Positions 5,912 to 11,274 of a DNA stretch of 11,274 bases are shown one piece after another (position 1 is the stretch's first letter; every line of letters starts with the position of its first letter). The position numbers were made by a program, and so were the translations under genes. Origin of the DNA: Myroides sp. (lineage in GTDB: Bacteria > Bacteroidota > Bacteroidia > Flavobacteriales > Flavobacteriaceae); contig JAHAYQ010000141.1 of the NCBI GenBank assembly GCA_018384465.1, positions 1 through 11,274 of the forward strand. Direction: 5' to 3'. The notes under the pieces were generated by a model that was not told where the DNA came from, made no database searches, and saw only the letters and a program-made list of their open reading frames with translations.

Positions 5912-6100
5912 TTATTTAATTTCTTTATGAATTGTTACTTTCTTTAAGATAGGGTTGAATTTTTTAATTTCCATTCTATCTGGAGTATTCTTTTTGTTTT
6001 TTGTTGTAATGTAACGTGATGTACCTGGTAATCCAGTTGCTTTATGCTCAGTACATTCTAAAATTACCTGAATTCTATTTCCTTTTGCTTTCTTTGCCAT
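5912..6100 (-). CDS. rpmG: 50S ribosomal protein bL33
   Basis: The 62-residue product is a component of the large subunit near the E site. It has the family sequence ILECTEHK (13-20), GTSRYITTKNKKNTPDRM (26-43) and the ELKKFNP-like IKKFNPILKK (45-54). The two CxxC zinc motifs of the zinc-binding paralogue are absent; only one Cys (C16) remains, so this is the zinc-independent (C-minus) form, which also serves under zinc limitation. It lies 28 nt after rpmB and 10 nt before the DUF4295 gene. The length is slightly above the 50-55 residues of the E. coli protein, which is usual in this phylum. Confidence 0.97.
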   Translation of the reverse strand: MAKKAKGNRIQVILECTEHKATGLPGTSRYITTKNKKNTPDRMEIKKFNPILKKVTIHKEIK

Positions 6101-6128
6101 CTTGATAAAATTTTAATGGTGAACTGAA

Positions 6129-6365
6129 TTACTTTAATAATCCGTTTGCTTTAGCTTCTTTTAAAACTGCTGCAATCCCTTTTTTGTTAATTGTTTTTAA
6201 TGCAGATGTAGATACTTTTAAAGTTACCCATCTGTCTTCTTCAGCGATGTAGAAACGCTTTTTTACTAAGTTAACAGAAAACTTTCTCTTAGTTTTGTTC
6301 ATAGCGTGTGATACGTTGTTCCCAACCATCGCGCGCTTTCCTGTAATTTGACAAACTCTTGACAT
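6129..6365 (-). CDS. rpmB: 50S ribosomal protein bL28
   Basis: The 78-residue product matches the length of E. coli bL28. Recognisable segments are the N-terminal SRVCQITGKRAMVGNNVSHA (2-21), KTKRKF (24-29), the NLVKKRFYI strand (32-40), and the WVTLKVSTSALKTINKKG core (46-63). Only one cysteine (C5) is present, so it lacks the zinc-ribbon version. It is the promoter-proximal gene of the rpmB-rpmG-DUF4295 operon, with an ATG preceded by A-rich sequence and no Shine-Dalgarno motif. A TTG-N20-TTACTTTG promoter lies upstream in the 101-bp gap after cinA. Confidence 0.98.
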   Translation of the reverse strand: MSRVCQITGKRAMVGNNVSHAMNKTKRKFSVNLVKKRFYIAEEDRWVTLKVSTSALKTINKKGIAAVLKEAKANGLLK

Positions 6366-6391
6366 TATTTCTTACTTTTAAAATCAGGGTG

Positions 6392-6422
6392 CAAAGTAAC
6401 ACATTATTATTTATTTAAACAA
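6392..6422 (-). promoter_or_regulatory. Promoter of the rpmB-rpmG-DUF4295 operon
   Basis: On the minus strand TTG (6420-6422) is followed after 20 nt by TTACTTTG (6392-6399), one mismatch from TAnnTTTG. The start would be near 6386, giving a leader of about 20 nt. The remaining part of the 101-bp gap (6423-6466) is AT-rich and has a weak hairpin next to an A run on the minus strand, which would not end cinA transcription. Confidence 0.65.
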
Positions 6423-6466
6423 ACTTATCAATTCTTTTTTTATTGTTTTATTTTAAAACCAACAAT

Positions 6467-7714
6467 CTATTGTTTCAGATACTTATAAAGCAAATACCAA
6501 ACTTTTGCTACACTTGCCATAATCACTTTTTCACGTGGTTGTCCAAAATTAAAAGTAAATGATATTACTCTATCTTTTATCACTAATGCCACACACACAG
6601 TACCAACTTCTGCTTCAGCTTCGCCTTTTAACGGTCCGGCATTTCCTGTAGTGGCTACTGCAATATCACTTTTAAAAAGTTTTTGAGCTCCTTTTGCCAT
6701 TTCACACGCAACCTCCTCACTTACCACAGTATAGGCATCTATGGTTTGTTGTTGTACACCCAAAACATTTACTTTTGATTCGGTAGCATAGGTTATTGCA
6801 CTTCCTTTAAAATAAGCCGACGATCCCGCAAAACTAGTTAATTGCTGTGCAATACTGCCACCTGTGCAACTTTCGGCAGTAGCAATGGCTAATTCTTGTT
6901 GTTTTAATAGTGTAATTACTTCTTCCAACAAACTGTCGGCAGATGATATTCCGGCAAAATAATCAGGAATCAATTCATTTAATTCCCTAATCTTTTTATT
7001 AATTTCTAGTTCAATTTGTTGTTTATCTACACCTGTTTTGCTCAAGCGTAAACGCACTAAACCAAACTGAGGCAAATAAGACAAATGAATATCTAATACC
7101 TTTAAACTATCTTCCCAATCTGCTATTTTTTCAGCTAATAAACTTTCACCAATTCCCGTGGTTAAAACCGTTTGATGCACAATAGCTTGTAACTTAAATT
7201 GTTTGTGAATGAAAGGCAACACCTCTTCGGTCATTAAATAACGCATTTCAAAAGGCACACCAGGTAACGATACATAGGTGGTTTGCTGATTACGCATTAA
7301 CATTCCGGGCGCAGTACCTACTTTATTGAAAAGAATAGTGCATTTTGAGGGTACATACGCTTGCTGAATATTCATTTCAGAAATAGGTCGTTTGTAATAA
7401 TCTTCCATCAACCGTTTTACATGATCAAAAACTTTTTGATTCAAAACTAAATCATCAGCAAAATAAGTTGCAAATGTTTTTTTAGTCACATCGTCTTTAG
7501 TAGGTCCTAATCCCCCGGTAAAAAGCACTATATCAACCTTGTCTTGATAACGACTCATAGTTTCGTAGATAGCATCAAAAGTATCGGCTATTGCCATTTT
7601 TTCGACTACTGAACAACCTATACTCTCTAACTGCTGACCAATAAAAACACTGTTGGTATCAACCACCTGACCAATCAACAACTCATCACCAATGGTTACA
7701 ATTGCTGCTTTCAT
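6467..7714 (-). CDS. cinA: CinA family nicotinamide-nucleotide amidohydrolase / damage-inducible protein A
   Basis: The 415-residue protein has both domains of full-length CinA. The N-terminal molybdopterin-binding-like (COG1058) domain shows GDELLIGQVVDTNS (9-22) and TGGLGPTKDD (66-75), the latter a phosphate-binding loop linked to ADP-ribose pyrophosphatase activity in characterised members. The C-terminal PncC-type domain begins TAESCTGG (279-286), with the catalytic serine in that motif, followed by GSAITYATESK and TGNAGP (356-361); it deamidates nicotinamide mononucleotide in pyridine nucleotide recycling. GNAGP in place of the more usual GIAGP is a mild change that I believe is shared by other Flavobacteriia. 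The ATG overlaps the FAH-family stop by one base (TAATG), so the two are coupled, and the gene ends with TAG 101 bp before rpmB. The historical competence name need not describe its role here. Confidence 0.95.
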   Translation of the reverse strand: MKAAIVTIGDELLIGQVVDTNSVFIGQQLESIGCSVVEKMAIADTFDAIYETMSRYQDKVDIVLFTGGLGPTKDDVTKKTFATYFADDLVLNQKVFDHVKRLMEDYYKRPISEMNIQQAYVPSKCTILFNKVGTAPGMLMRNQQTTYVSLPGVPFEMRYLMTEEVLPFIHKQFKLQAIVHQTVLTTGIGESLLAEKIADWEDSLKVLDIHLSYLPQFGLVRLRLSKTGVDKQQIELEINKKIRELNELIPDYFAGISSADSLLEEVITLLKQQELAIATAESCTGGSIAQQLTSFAGSSAYFKGSAITYATESKVNVLGVQQQTIDAYTVVSEEVACEMAKGAQKLFKSDIAVATTGNAGPLKGEAEAEVGTVCVALVIKDRVISFTFNFGQPREKVIMASVAKVWYLLYKYLKQ

Positions 7715-8325
7715 TACAATACTTTTATAGCAAACATTTTTTTATCTTCTAAAAAACCTTCTAATTCATCGTCAGGATTTACCTTTGCAACACCCGCTGG
7801 AGTTCCGGTGAAAATAATATCGCCAATTTTTAATGTAAAATATTGAGAAACATAAGCAATGAGTTCATCAATTGCCCACAACATATCTTTTGTATGACCG
7901 CTTTGGACTACCTCACCGTTTTTTGTTAGTTGGAACGATAAATTTTGAATATCAGCGAATTGCTCTTTCGAAACAAATTCCCCTAAAACTGTTGCACCAT
8001 CAAAACCTTTAGCGATTTCCCAAGGCAAGCCTTTTGCTTTAAGTTTTGCCTGTACATCGCGTGCTGTAAAATCGATTCCCAAACCGATTTGATTGTAATA
8101 TTTATGAGCAAATTTAGGTTGGATGTATTTTCCTACTTTATTGATCTTTACCAAAACTTCTACTTCATGATGTACATCGTTTGAAAATTCGGGAATCACA
8201 AAGGGAAAACTTTTTAATAAAACCGATGTGTCAGGTTTCATAAAAATTACCGGTTCTGTGGGTTTTTGATTGTTAAGTTCGTTTATATGATCGCTATAGT
8301 TACGACCAACACAGATAATTTTCAT
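7714..8325 (-). CDS. Fumarylacetoacetate hydrolase family protein, FAHD1-like (acylpyruvase / oxaloacetate decarboxylase)
   Basis: The 203-residue product has only the FAH catalytic domain, as FAHD1 does. The divalent-metal ligands are E54 and E56 in HHEVEVLV and D85 in GLGIDFTARD. The dyad H13 and E16 in GRNYSDHINEL corresponds to the His-Glu lid pair of human FAHD1, and K106 in AKGFDG to the substrate lysine. TGTPAGV (173-179) closes the site. These residues support hydrolysis of acylpyruvates or decarboxylation of oxaloacetate, rather than tyrosine-pathway fumarylacetoacetate cleavage. It starts 8 nt after the exonuclease stop and shares one base with cinA. Why this enzyme is with a nuclease and cinA is not obvious; removal of damaged or side-product metabolites is one inference, as CinA also has a metabolite-repair role. 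Confidence 0.92.
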   Translation of the reverse strand: MKIICVGRNYSDHINELNNQKPTEPVIFMKPDTSVLLKSFPFVIPEFSNDVHHEVEVLVKINKVGKYIQPKFAHKYYNQIGLGIDFTARDVQAKLKAKGLPWEIAKGFDGATVLGEFVSKEQFADIQNLSFQLTKNGEVVQSGHTKDMLWAIDELIAYVSQYFTLKIGDIIFTGTPAGVAKVNPDDELEGFLEDKKMFAIKVL

Positions 8326-8333
8326 GGTATTAC

Positions 8334-9107
8334 TTAAAACTTATTAGTTAATTTTCGCAATTTAATTCCTGTTAATACTTTTTTGGTATACAAGGGAAAA
8401 TCGGCATTTTGAATCCAACCAAAATATCCTGGTTCGCGTTCTAAAACATCATCTACCAAGGCACCTTTATGCTTACCGAAGGTAAAAATTTCTTTTCCTT
8501 CTTCATTTAAAGCTATAAATCCAGCAAAATCTACTGATTTTTTACGTGTTGTAAATACAGAAAGTGCCTTCATATCATTTTCTAAATCGTCGTAATGATC
8601 TAACTGCGCTTTTAAAATTTCGTAAGTAGCTTCGGTATCAGCTGCTGCCGAATGGGCATTTTCTAACGTTTTTTTACAGTAAAATTTGTAGGCTGCACTT
8701 AACGTACGTTCTTCTTTTTTGTGAAAAATGGTTTGAACATCAACTGCTACTCTATTTTTCATATCAAAATCAACATCGGCACGTAACAATTCTTCTGCCA
8801 ATAACGGAATATCAAACCGATCGGAATTGTATCCTGCTAAATCAGCATCTTTAATCATGTTGTAAACATGTGGCGCTAACTCTTTAAAAGTAGGTTCGTT
8901 TGCAACTTTTTCATTAGTAATACCATGAACAGCTGTACTATGAGCAGGAATGGGAATAGTAGGGTTTACTAACCAGGTTTTACTTTCTTTATTTCCGTTT
9001 GGAAACACTTTTAATATTGCTATTTCTACAATTCTGTCTCTTGCTACATCAATACCTGTTGTTTCTAAATCGAAAAAACATATTGGACGCGTTAATTTTA
9101 ATTCCAT
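8334..9107 (-). CDS. DEDDh 3'-5' exonuclease with ExoX-like C-terminal domain
   Basis: The 257-residue protein starts with a DnaQ-like exonuclease domain (about 7-170). All catalytic residues are present: D13 and E15 (FFDLETTG), D99 (NSDRFDIPLL), H152 and D157 (AHSAAADTEA). PAHSTAVHGIT (54-64) is the usual ExoII-adjacent loop. A second module follows at about 206-238 with FTFGKHKG, a Leu-rich helix, and YFGWIQNADFP, which matches the small domain at the C-terminus of exonuclease X-type proteins. It is not the polymerase III epsilon subunit by itself, since it lacks an obvious polymerase-binding tail. It should act on single-stranded or mismatched DNA 3' ends, or on small RNAs as in related families. 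The gene starts 71 bp after the FAD-dependent dehydrogenase gene, with an A-rich leader and only a weak box (AAGCTTTG), and heads the coupled run with the FAH-family gene and cinA. Confidence 0.93.
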   Translation of the reverse strand: MELKLTRPICFFDLETTGIDVARDRIVEIAILKVFPNGNKESKTWLVNPTIPIPAHSTAVHGITNEKVANEPTFKELAPHVYNMIKDADLAGYNSDRFDIPLLAEELLRADVDFDMKNRVAVDVQTIFHKKEERTLSAAYKFYCKKTLENAHSAAADTEATYEILKAQLDHYDDLENDMKALSVFTTRKKSVDFAGFIALNEEGKEIFTFGKHKGALVDDVLEREPGYFGWIQNADFPLYTKKVLTGIKLRKLTNKF

Positions 9108-9178
9108 TTTTTTTTGTTTGGTTTAAGGCTTAAGATTCAAAGCTTATTGCTATTTAAACTGAACCTAAACTAATTTAT

Positions 9179-10750
9179 TTAATTTCTATATCCAAAAATT
9201 TGTTCTGCACATTTTATGGCACATTTTTCGCCGTCGATGGCTGCAGAAATAATTCCACCGGCATAACCTGCACCCTCTGCACAAGGATACAATCCTTTTA
9301 TTTGTAAATGTTCCAATGTATCCTCGTTTCTTGGAATACGGACCGGCGACGACGTTCTACTTTCGGGTGCGTGTAAAATGGCTTCATTGGTAAAATAACC
9401 TTTCATTGTTTTGCCAAATTCTTGAAAACCTTGACGCATCACCCCTGTTAAAAATGACGGAAAAACATCACCCAATTCTGTAGAAACCACTCCGGGAACA
9501 TAAGATGTTTTTGGTAAAGAATCAGATGTTTTTTTATTCGAAAAATCGACCATGCGCTGCGCAGGAACTTGTTGTGTTTTTCCTGCAACTTTCCAAGCTG
9601 TATGTTCAATTTGTTGTTGAAAATACATTCCTGCTAAAGCTCCGTATTTTTGGAAAGGTTTAAAATCTTCTAATTTTAACTCCACGACAATACCCGAATT
9701 TGCTGTAGGCTGATCTCGTTTAGAAGGCGACCATCCGTTGGTTACCACCTCTTCAACATCAGTAGCACAAGGAGCTATTACTCCACCCGGGCACATACAA
9801 AACGAATACATACCACGACCGTTCACTTGTTTTACAATACTGTAAGGTGCAGGCGGCAAAAAATCCCCTCGAAAATCGCAAGAATATTGAATACTATCAA
9901 TTAAACTTTGCGGATGCTCTGCACGTACACCTAAAGCAAAAGGCTTAGCTTCTATTAAAACTTTCTTTTTATCTAACAGTTTATAAATATCACGAGCTGA
10001 ATGCCCTGTAGCCAAAATAACCTGATTAGCTTCTACTGTTTCTCCCGAATGTAATATCACTCCTTTTATAGCATCGCCTTTTATAACAAAATCAACTACT
10101 CGTTTATCAAACCATACTTCACCACCAAATTCGATGATTTTATGGCGCATATCTTCCATTATTTTGGGTAATTTATTTGTACCAATATGTGGATGTGCTT
10201 CAACTAAAATATCATTGGGTGATCCAAAAGCAACTAATAGTTCTAAAATTCGGTTGACATCTCCTCTTTTCTTAGATCGGGTGTATAACTTTCCGTCGGA
10301 ATAGGTACCGGCACCTCCTTCGCCAAAACAATAATTAGAATCGGGATTGACAATATGCTCCCGATTAATTGCTTTTAAATCTCTTCGGCGCCCACGAACA
10401 TCCTTACCGCGTTCAATAACAATAGGCTTTACACCTAATTCAATTAATTGTAAAGCTGCAAAATAACCTGCAGGTCCGGCACCAACTACCACAGCTATTG
10501 GTGCATTTTTTACATTTTGATACGCAGGAAAATCAATTTTTCGATGTACCACGTCTTCTCCTTGTAAAAACACTTGGATTTTTAGGTTTATCTTTACTTG
10601 CTTTTGACGTGCATCAATGGAGCGTTTTAAAATAGTAATGTGTTGAATTTCTGAAGCAGTAATTTTCATGCGTTGTGCTACATGATTTTTTAATAAATCT
10701 GCATCAGCAGCAACTTGGGGTAAGACTTGTAATAGTATTTCTTGAGGCAT
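9179..10750 (-). CDS. FAD-dependent dehydrogenase, COG2509 type
   Basis: The 523-residue product is an NAD(P)/FAD-dependent oxidoreductase of unknown substrate. The N-terminal 80 residues are a small mixed domain with RSIDARQKQVKINL (44-57), found in this family before the nucleotide-binding fold. The FAD-binding dinucleotide motif VVGAGPAGY is at 88-96, its adenosine-binding glutamate at E113 (IERG), and the family block CFGEGGAGTYSDGKLYTR at 141-158. PPAPYSIVK and SFCMCPGG (about 300-325) and the C-terminal GLYPCAEGAGYAGG (486-499) complete the FAD site. I start it at ATG 10748-10750. A TTG five codons upstream (10763-10765) would also keep the frame but lies only about 7 nt from the predicted transcription start. 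The gene is divergent from the plus-strand 81-residue gene and 71 bp ahead of the exonuclease gene. Reaction and partner are not known to me. Confidence 0.92.
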   Translation of the reverse strand: MPQEILLQVLPQVAADADLLKNHVAQRMKITASEIQHITILKRSIDARQKQVKINLKIQVFLQGEDVVHRKIDFPAYQNVKNAPIAVVVGAGPAGYFAALQLIELGVKPIVIERGKDVRGRRRDLKAINREHIVNPDSNYCFGEGGAGTYSDGKLYTRSKKRGDVNRILELLVAFGSPNDILVEAHPHIGTNKLPKIMEDMRHKIIEFGGEVWFDKRVVDFVIKGDAIKGVILHSGETVEANQVILATGHSARDIYKLLDKKKVLIEAKPFALGVRAEHPQSLIDSIQYSCDFRGDFLPPAPYSIVKQVNGRGMYSFCMCPGGVIAPCATDVEEVVTNGWSPSKRDQPTANSGIVVELKLEDFKPFQKYGALAGMYFQQQIEHTAWKVAGKTQQVPAQRMVDFSNKKTSDSLPKTSYVPGVVSTELGDVFPSFLTGVMRQGFQEFGKTMKGYFTNEAILHAPESRTSSPVRIPRNEDTLEHLQIKGLYPCAEGAGYAGGIISAAIDGEKCAIKCAEQIFGYRN

Positions 10751-10768
10751 TTTTTTATAAAGCAATTT

Positions 10769-10802
10769 TTGAAACTACAAAAGTACGTTAATTATAAGTT
10801 TG
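10769..10802 (+). promoter_or_regulatory. Probable promoter of the 81-residue gene
   Basis: TTG at 10769-10771 is followed after 23 nt by TAAGTTTG (10795-10802), an exact -7 match with a spacer at the upper end of the usual range. Transcription would begin near 10808, giving a leader of about 33 nt that is AT-rich and ends in an A-rich stretch before the ATG. Confidence 0.5.
10778..10785 (-). promoter_or_regulatory. Probable -7 box of the FAD-dependent dehydrogenase gene
   Basis: The minus strand reads TACTTTTG, an exact TAnnTTTG match. Transcription would begin near 10772, about 22 nt before the ATG at 10750. No clear TTG lies about 19 nt upstream. The box is back to back with the plus-strand box at 10795-10802, only 9 bp away. 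Confidence 0.55.
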
Positions 10803-10840
10803 TTTGAAATGGTTGTTTTAAATTTACAAAAAAAGAACAG

Positions 10841-11086
10841 ATGGAACGACAAATTAAACTTATTTGGGATTTTAGAGGACCAGATGCTTTAAAAACTGCC
10901 GAGCATCAAGAAATTCACTTAAAAGAATTCATACAAATTGAAGGTTTACCGATTACTATTACCGGTTTTGAACAAATTAACGAATTTCACAGCATTGCTT
11001 TTATGGTTGTTAATGATGACTTGATGCGTAAATTACGTGATATATTAAAGCCACACCGGGGAGAATTATATGCTGATGTTGTGTAA
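10841..11086 (+). CDS. Small conserved protein of unknown function (81 aa)
   Basis: This is the only complete gene on the plus strand. The 81-residue product is acidic to neutral with no signal peptide, membrane segment or cysteine. It has the start QIKLIWDFRGPDA (4-16), a probable beta strand then turn, two histidines in TAEHQEIHLKEF (19-30), a PITITGF strand (37-43), HSIAFMVVND (50-59) and a C-terminal helix with KLRDILKPHRGELY (65-78). The alternating strands and helices suggest a small alpha/beta fold. I do not recognise a family; it looks like a conserved flavobacterial protein of unknown role. It has its own upstream -7 box and a strong terminator 10 nt beyond its stop, so it is a single-gene unit. 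The fixed orientation opposite to the FAD-dependent dehydrogenase may mean shared regulation. Confidence 0.82.
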   Translation: MERQIKLIWDFRGPDALKTAEHQEIHLKEFIQIEGLPITITGFEQINEFHSIAFMVVNDDLMRKLRDILKPHRGELYADVV

Positions 11087-11095
11087 CACCACACT

Positions 11096-11128
11096 AAACT
11101 GAGTCCGGTACATATCGGACTCAGTTTT
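11096..11128 (+). terminator. Terminator of the 81-residue gene
   Basis: A perfect 12-bp stem pairs 11096-11107 with 11116-11127 around an 8-nt loop, and GC content in the stem is high for this genome. The T run is short (four T's, partly within the stem) and then A/T mixed. It starts 10 nt beyond the stop codon at 11084-11086. Confidence 0.87.
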
Positions 11129-11150
11129 ATAATAATTAATTTTTAACCTG

Positions 11151-11191
11151 TCCAAACTTTTGGGTGCAGTCAAAAGTTAGTCGGATTTTTT
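11151..11191 (+). terminator. Second hairpin followed by six T's, possible terminator or element end
   Basis: An 8-bp stem pairs 11155-11162 (AACTTTTG) with 11171-11178 (CAAAAGTT) around an 8-nt loop. TCC (11151-11153) can pair with GGA (11183-11185) below an internal loop, and six T's follow at 11186-11191. It resembles a plus-strand terminator but is redundant after the stronger one at 11096-11128, and its T run overlaps the stop codon of the minus-strand partial gene. An end of a mobile element is an alternative. Confidence 0.4.
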
Positions 11192-11273
11192 ATTTAATCT
11201 TTTCAAGAATTAGTAATATTATCCCAACACTAACAATTATCAATGCACGAAAATAAAACATTCTATTTTTAGA
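11190..11273 (-). CDS. 3' end of a probable small membrane protein gene (partial at right edge)
   Basis: On the minus strand an open frame enters from the right edge and ends with TAA at 11190-11192. The visible 27 residues end in a hydrophobic stretch FRALIIVSVGIILLILEKIK with flanking Arg and Lys, which looks like a single C-terminal membrane-spanning helix. An ATG at 11259-11261 could instead start a 23-residue peptide, but the frame is open upstream of it to the edge, so a longer gene cut by the window is more likely. No family can be named from this fragment. The other bases in 11129-11189 hold only the hairpin described separately. Confidence 0.45.
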   Translation of the reverse strand, partial: SKNRMFYFRALIIVSVGIILLILEKIK

Positions 11274-11274
11274 A

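Noticed and set aside
6423..6466. Possible terminator after cinA
   Set aside because: A weak bulged hairpin exists, but on the minus strand it is followed by A's rather than T's, so it would not terminate cinA transcription.
9108..9178. Inverted repeat GTTTAA/TTAAAC in the gap before the exonuclease gene
   Set aside because: The arms are short, AT-rich and widely spaced with no T run; chance is sufficient.
1..11274. A CRISPR array, defence island, phage or complete transposon
   Set aside because: I saw no regularly spaced direct repeats, transposase, integrase or toxin-antitoxin genes; nearly all space is filled by conserved core genes.

Overview
The window comes from an AT-rich member of the Bacteroidota, almost certainly class Flavobacteriia. 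Three things support this. The gene order bL28 - bL33 - DUF4295 - ftsY is typical of that class. A secreted protein carries a C-terminal type IX secretion (T9SS) sorting domain, a system confined to this phylum. Upstream regions repeatedly show the Bacteroidota sigma-A promoter (TTG, about 19-23 nt, TAnnTTTG), and start codons are generally preceded by A/T-rich sequence rather than a Shine-Dalgarno motif. I cannot assign a genus with confidence.

Almost everything is on the minus strand, so transcription runs from high to low coordinates. From right to left: (1) a divergent pair at about 10.75-10.85 kb, with a small unknown protein on the plus strand (10841-11086) and a COG2509-type FAD-dependent dehydrogenase on the minus strand, their promoters back to back. 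(2) A compact minus-strand run of a DEDDh 3'-5' exonuclease with an ExoX-like C-terminal domain, an FAHD1-like acylpyruvase and cinA. (3) A ribosomal operon rpmB-rpmG-DUF4295 with its own promoter and terminator; the 50-residue DUF4295 gene at 5749-5901 is easily missed. (4) A tightly coupled operon of ftsY, a small lipoprotein and a DUF721/DciA-like protein, whose stop codon lies inside its terminator. (5) A stand-alone T9SS-sorted exported protein flanked by terminators. (6) An operon of idi, a 6-pyruvoyl/6-carboxy-tetrahydropterin synthase family gene, manA (TTG start) and a small conserved helical protein. (7) A tRNA-Thr(UGU) with a near-consensus promoter.

The rightmost 190 bases hold a strong plus-strand terminator, a second hairpin followed by six T's, and the 3' end of a probable membrane protein gene that runs in from the right edge.

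This is mainly conserved core-genome sequence. I see no phage, defence system, CRISPR array or complete insertion sequence. The points most worth a second look are the DUF4295 protein as a lineage-specific ribosomal protein, the eukaryote-like Cys-x5-HGH motif in the pterin synthase, the coupled ftsY-lipoprotein-dciA operon, two start-codon decisions, and the unexplained hairpin at the right edge.
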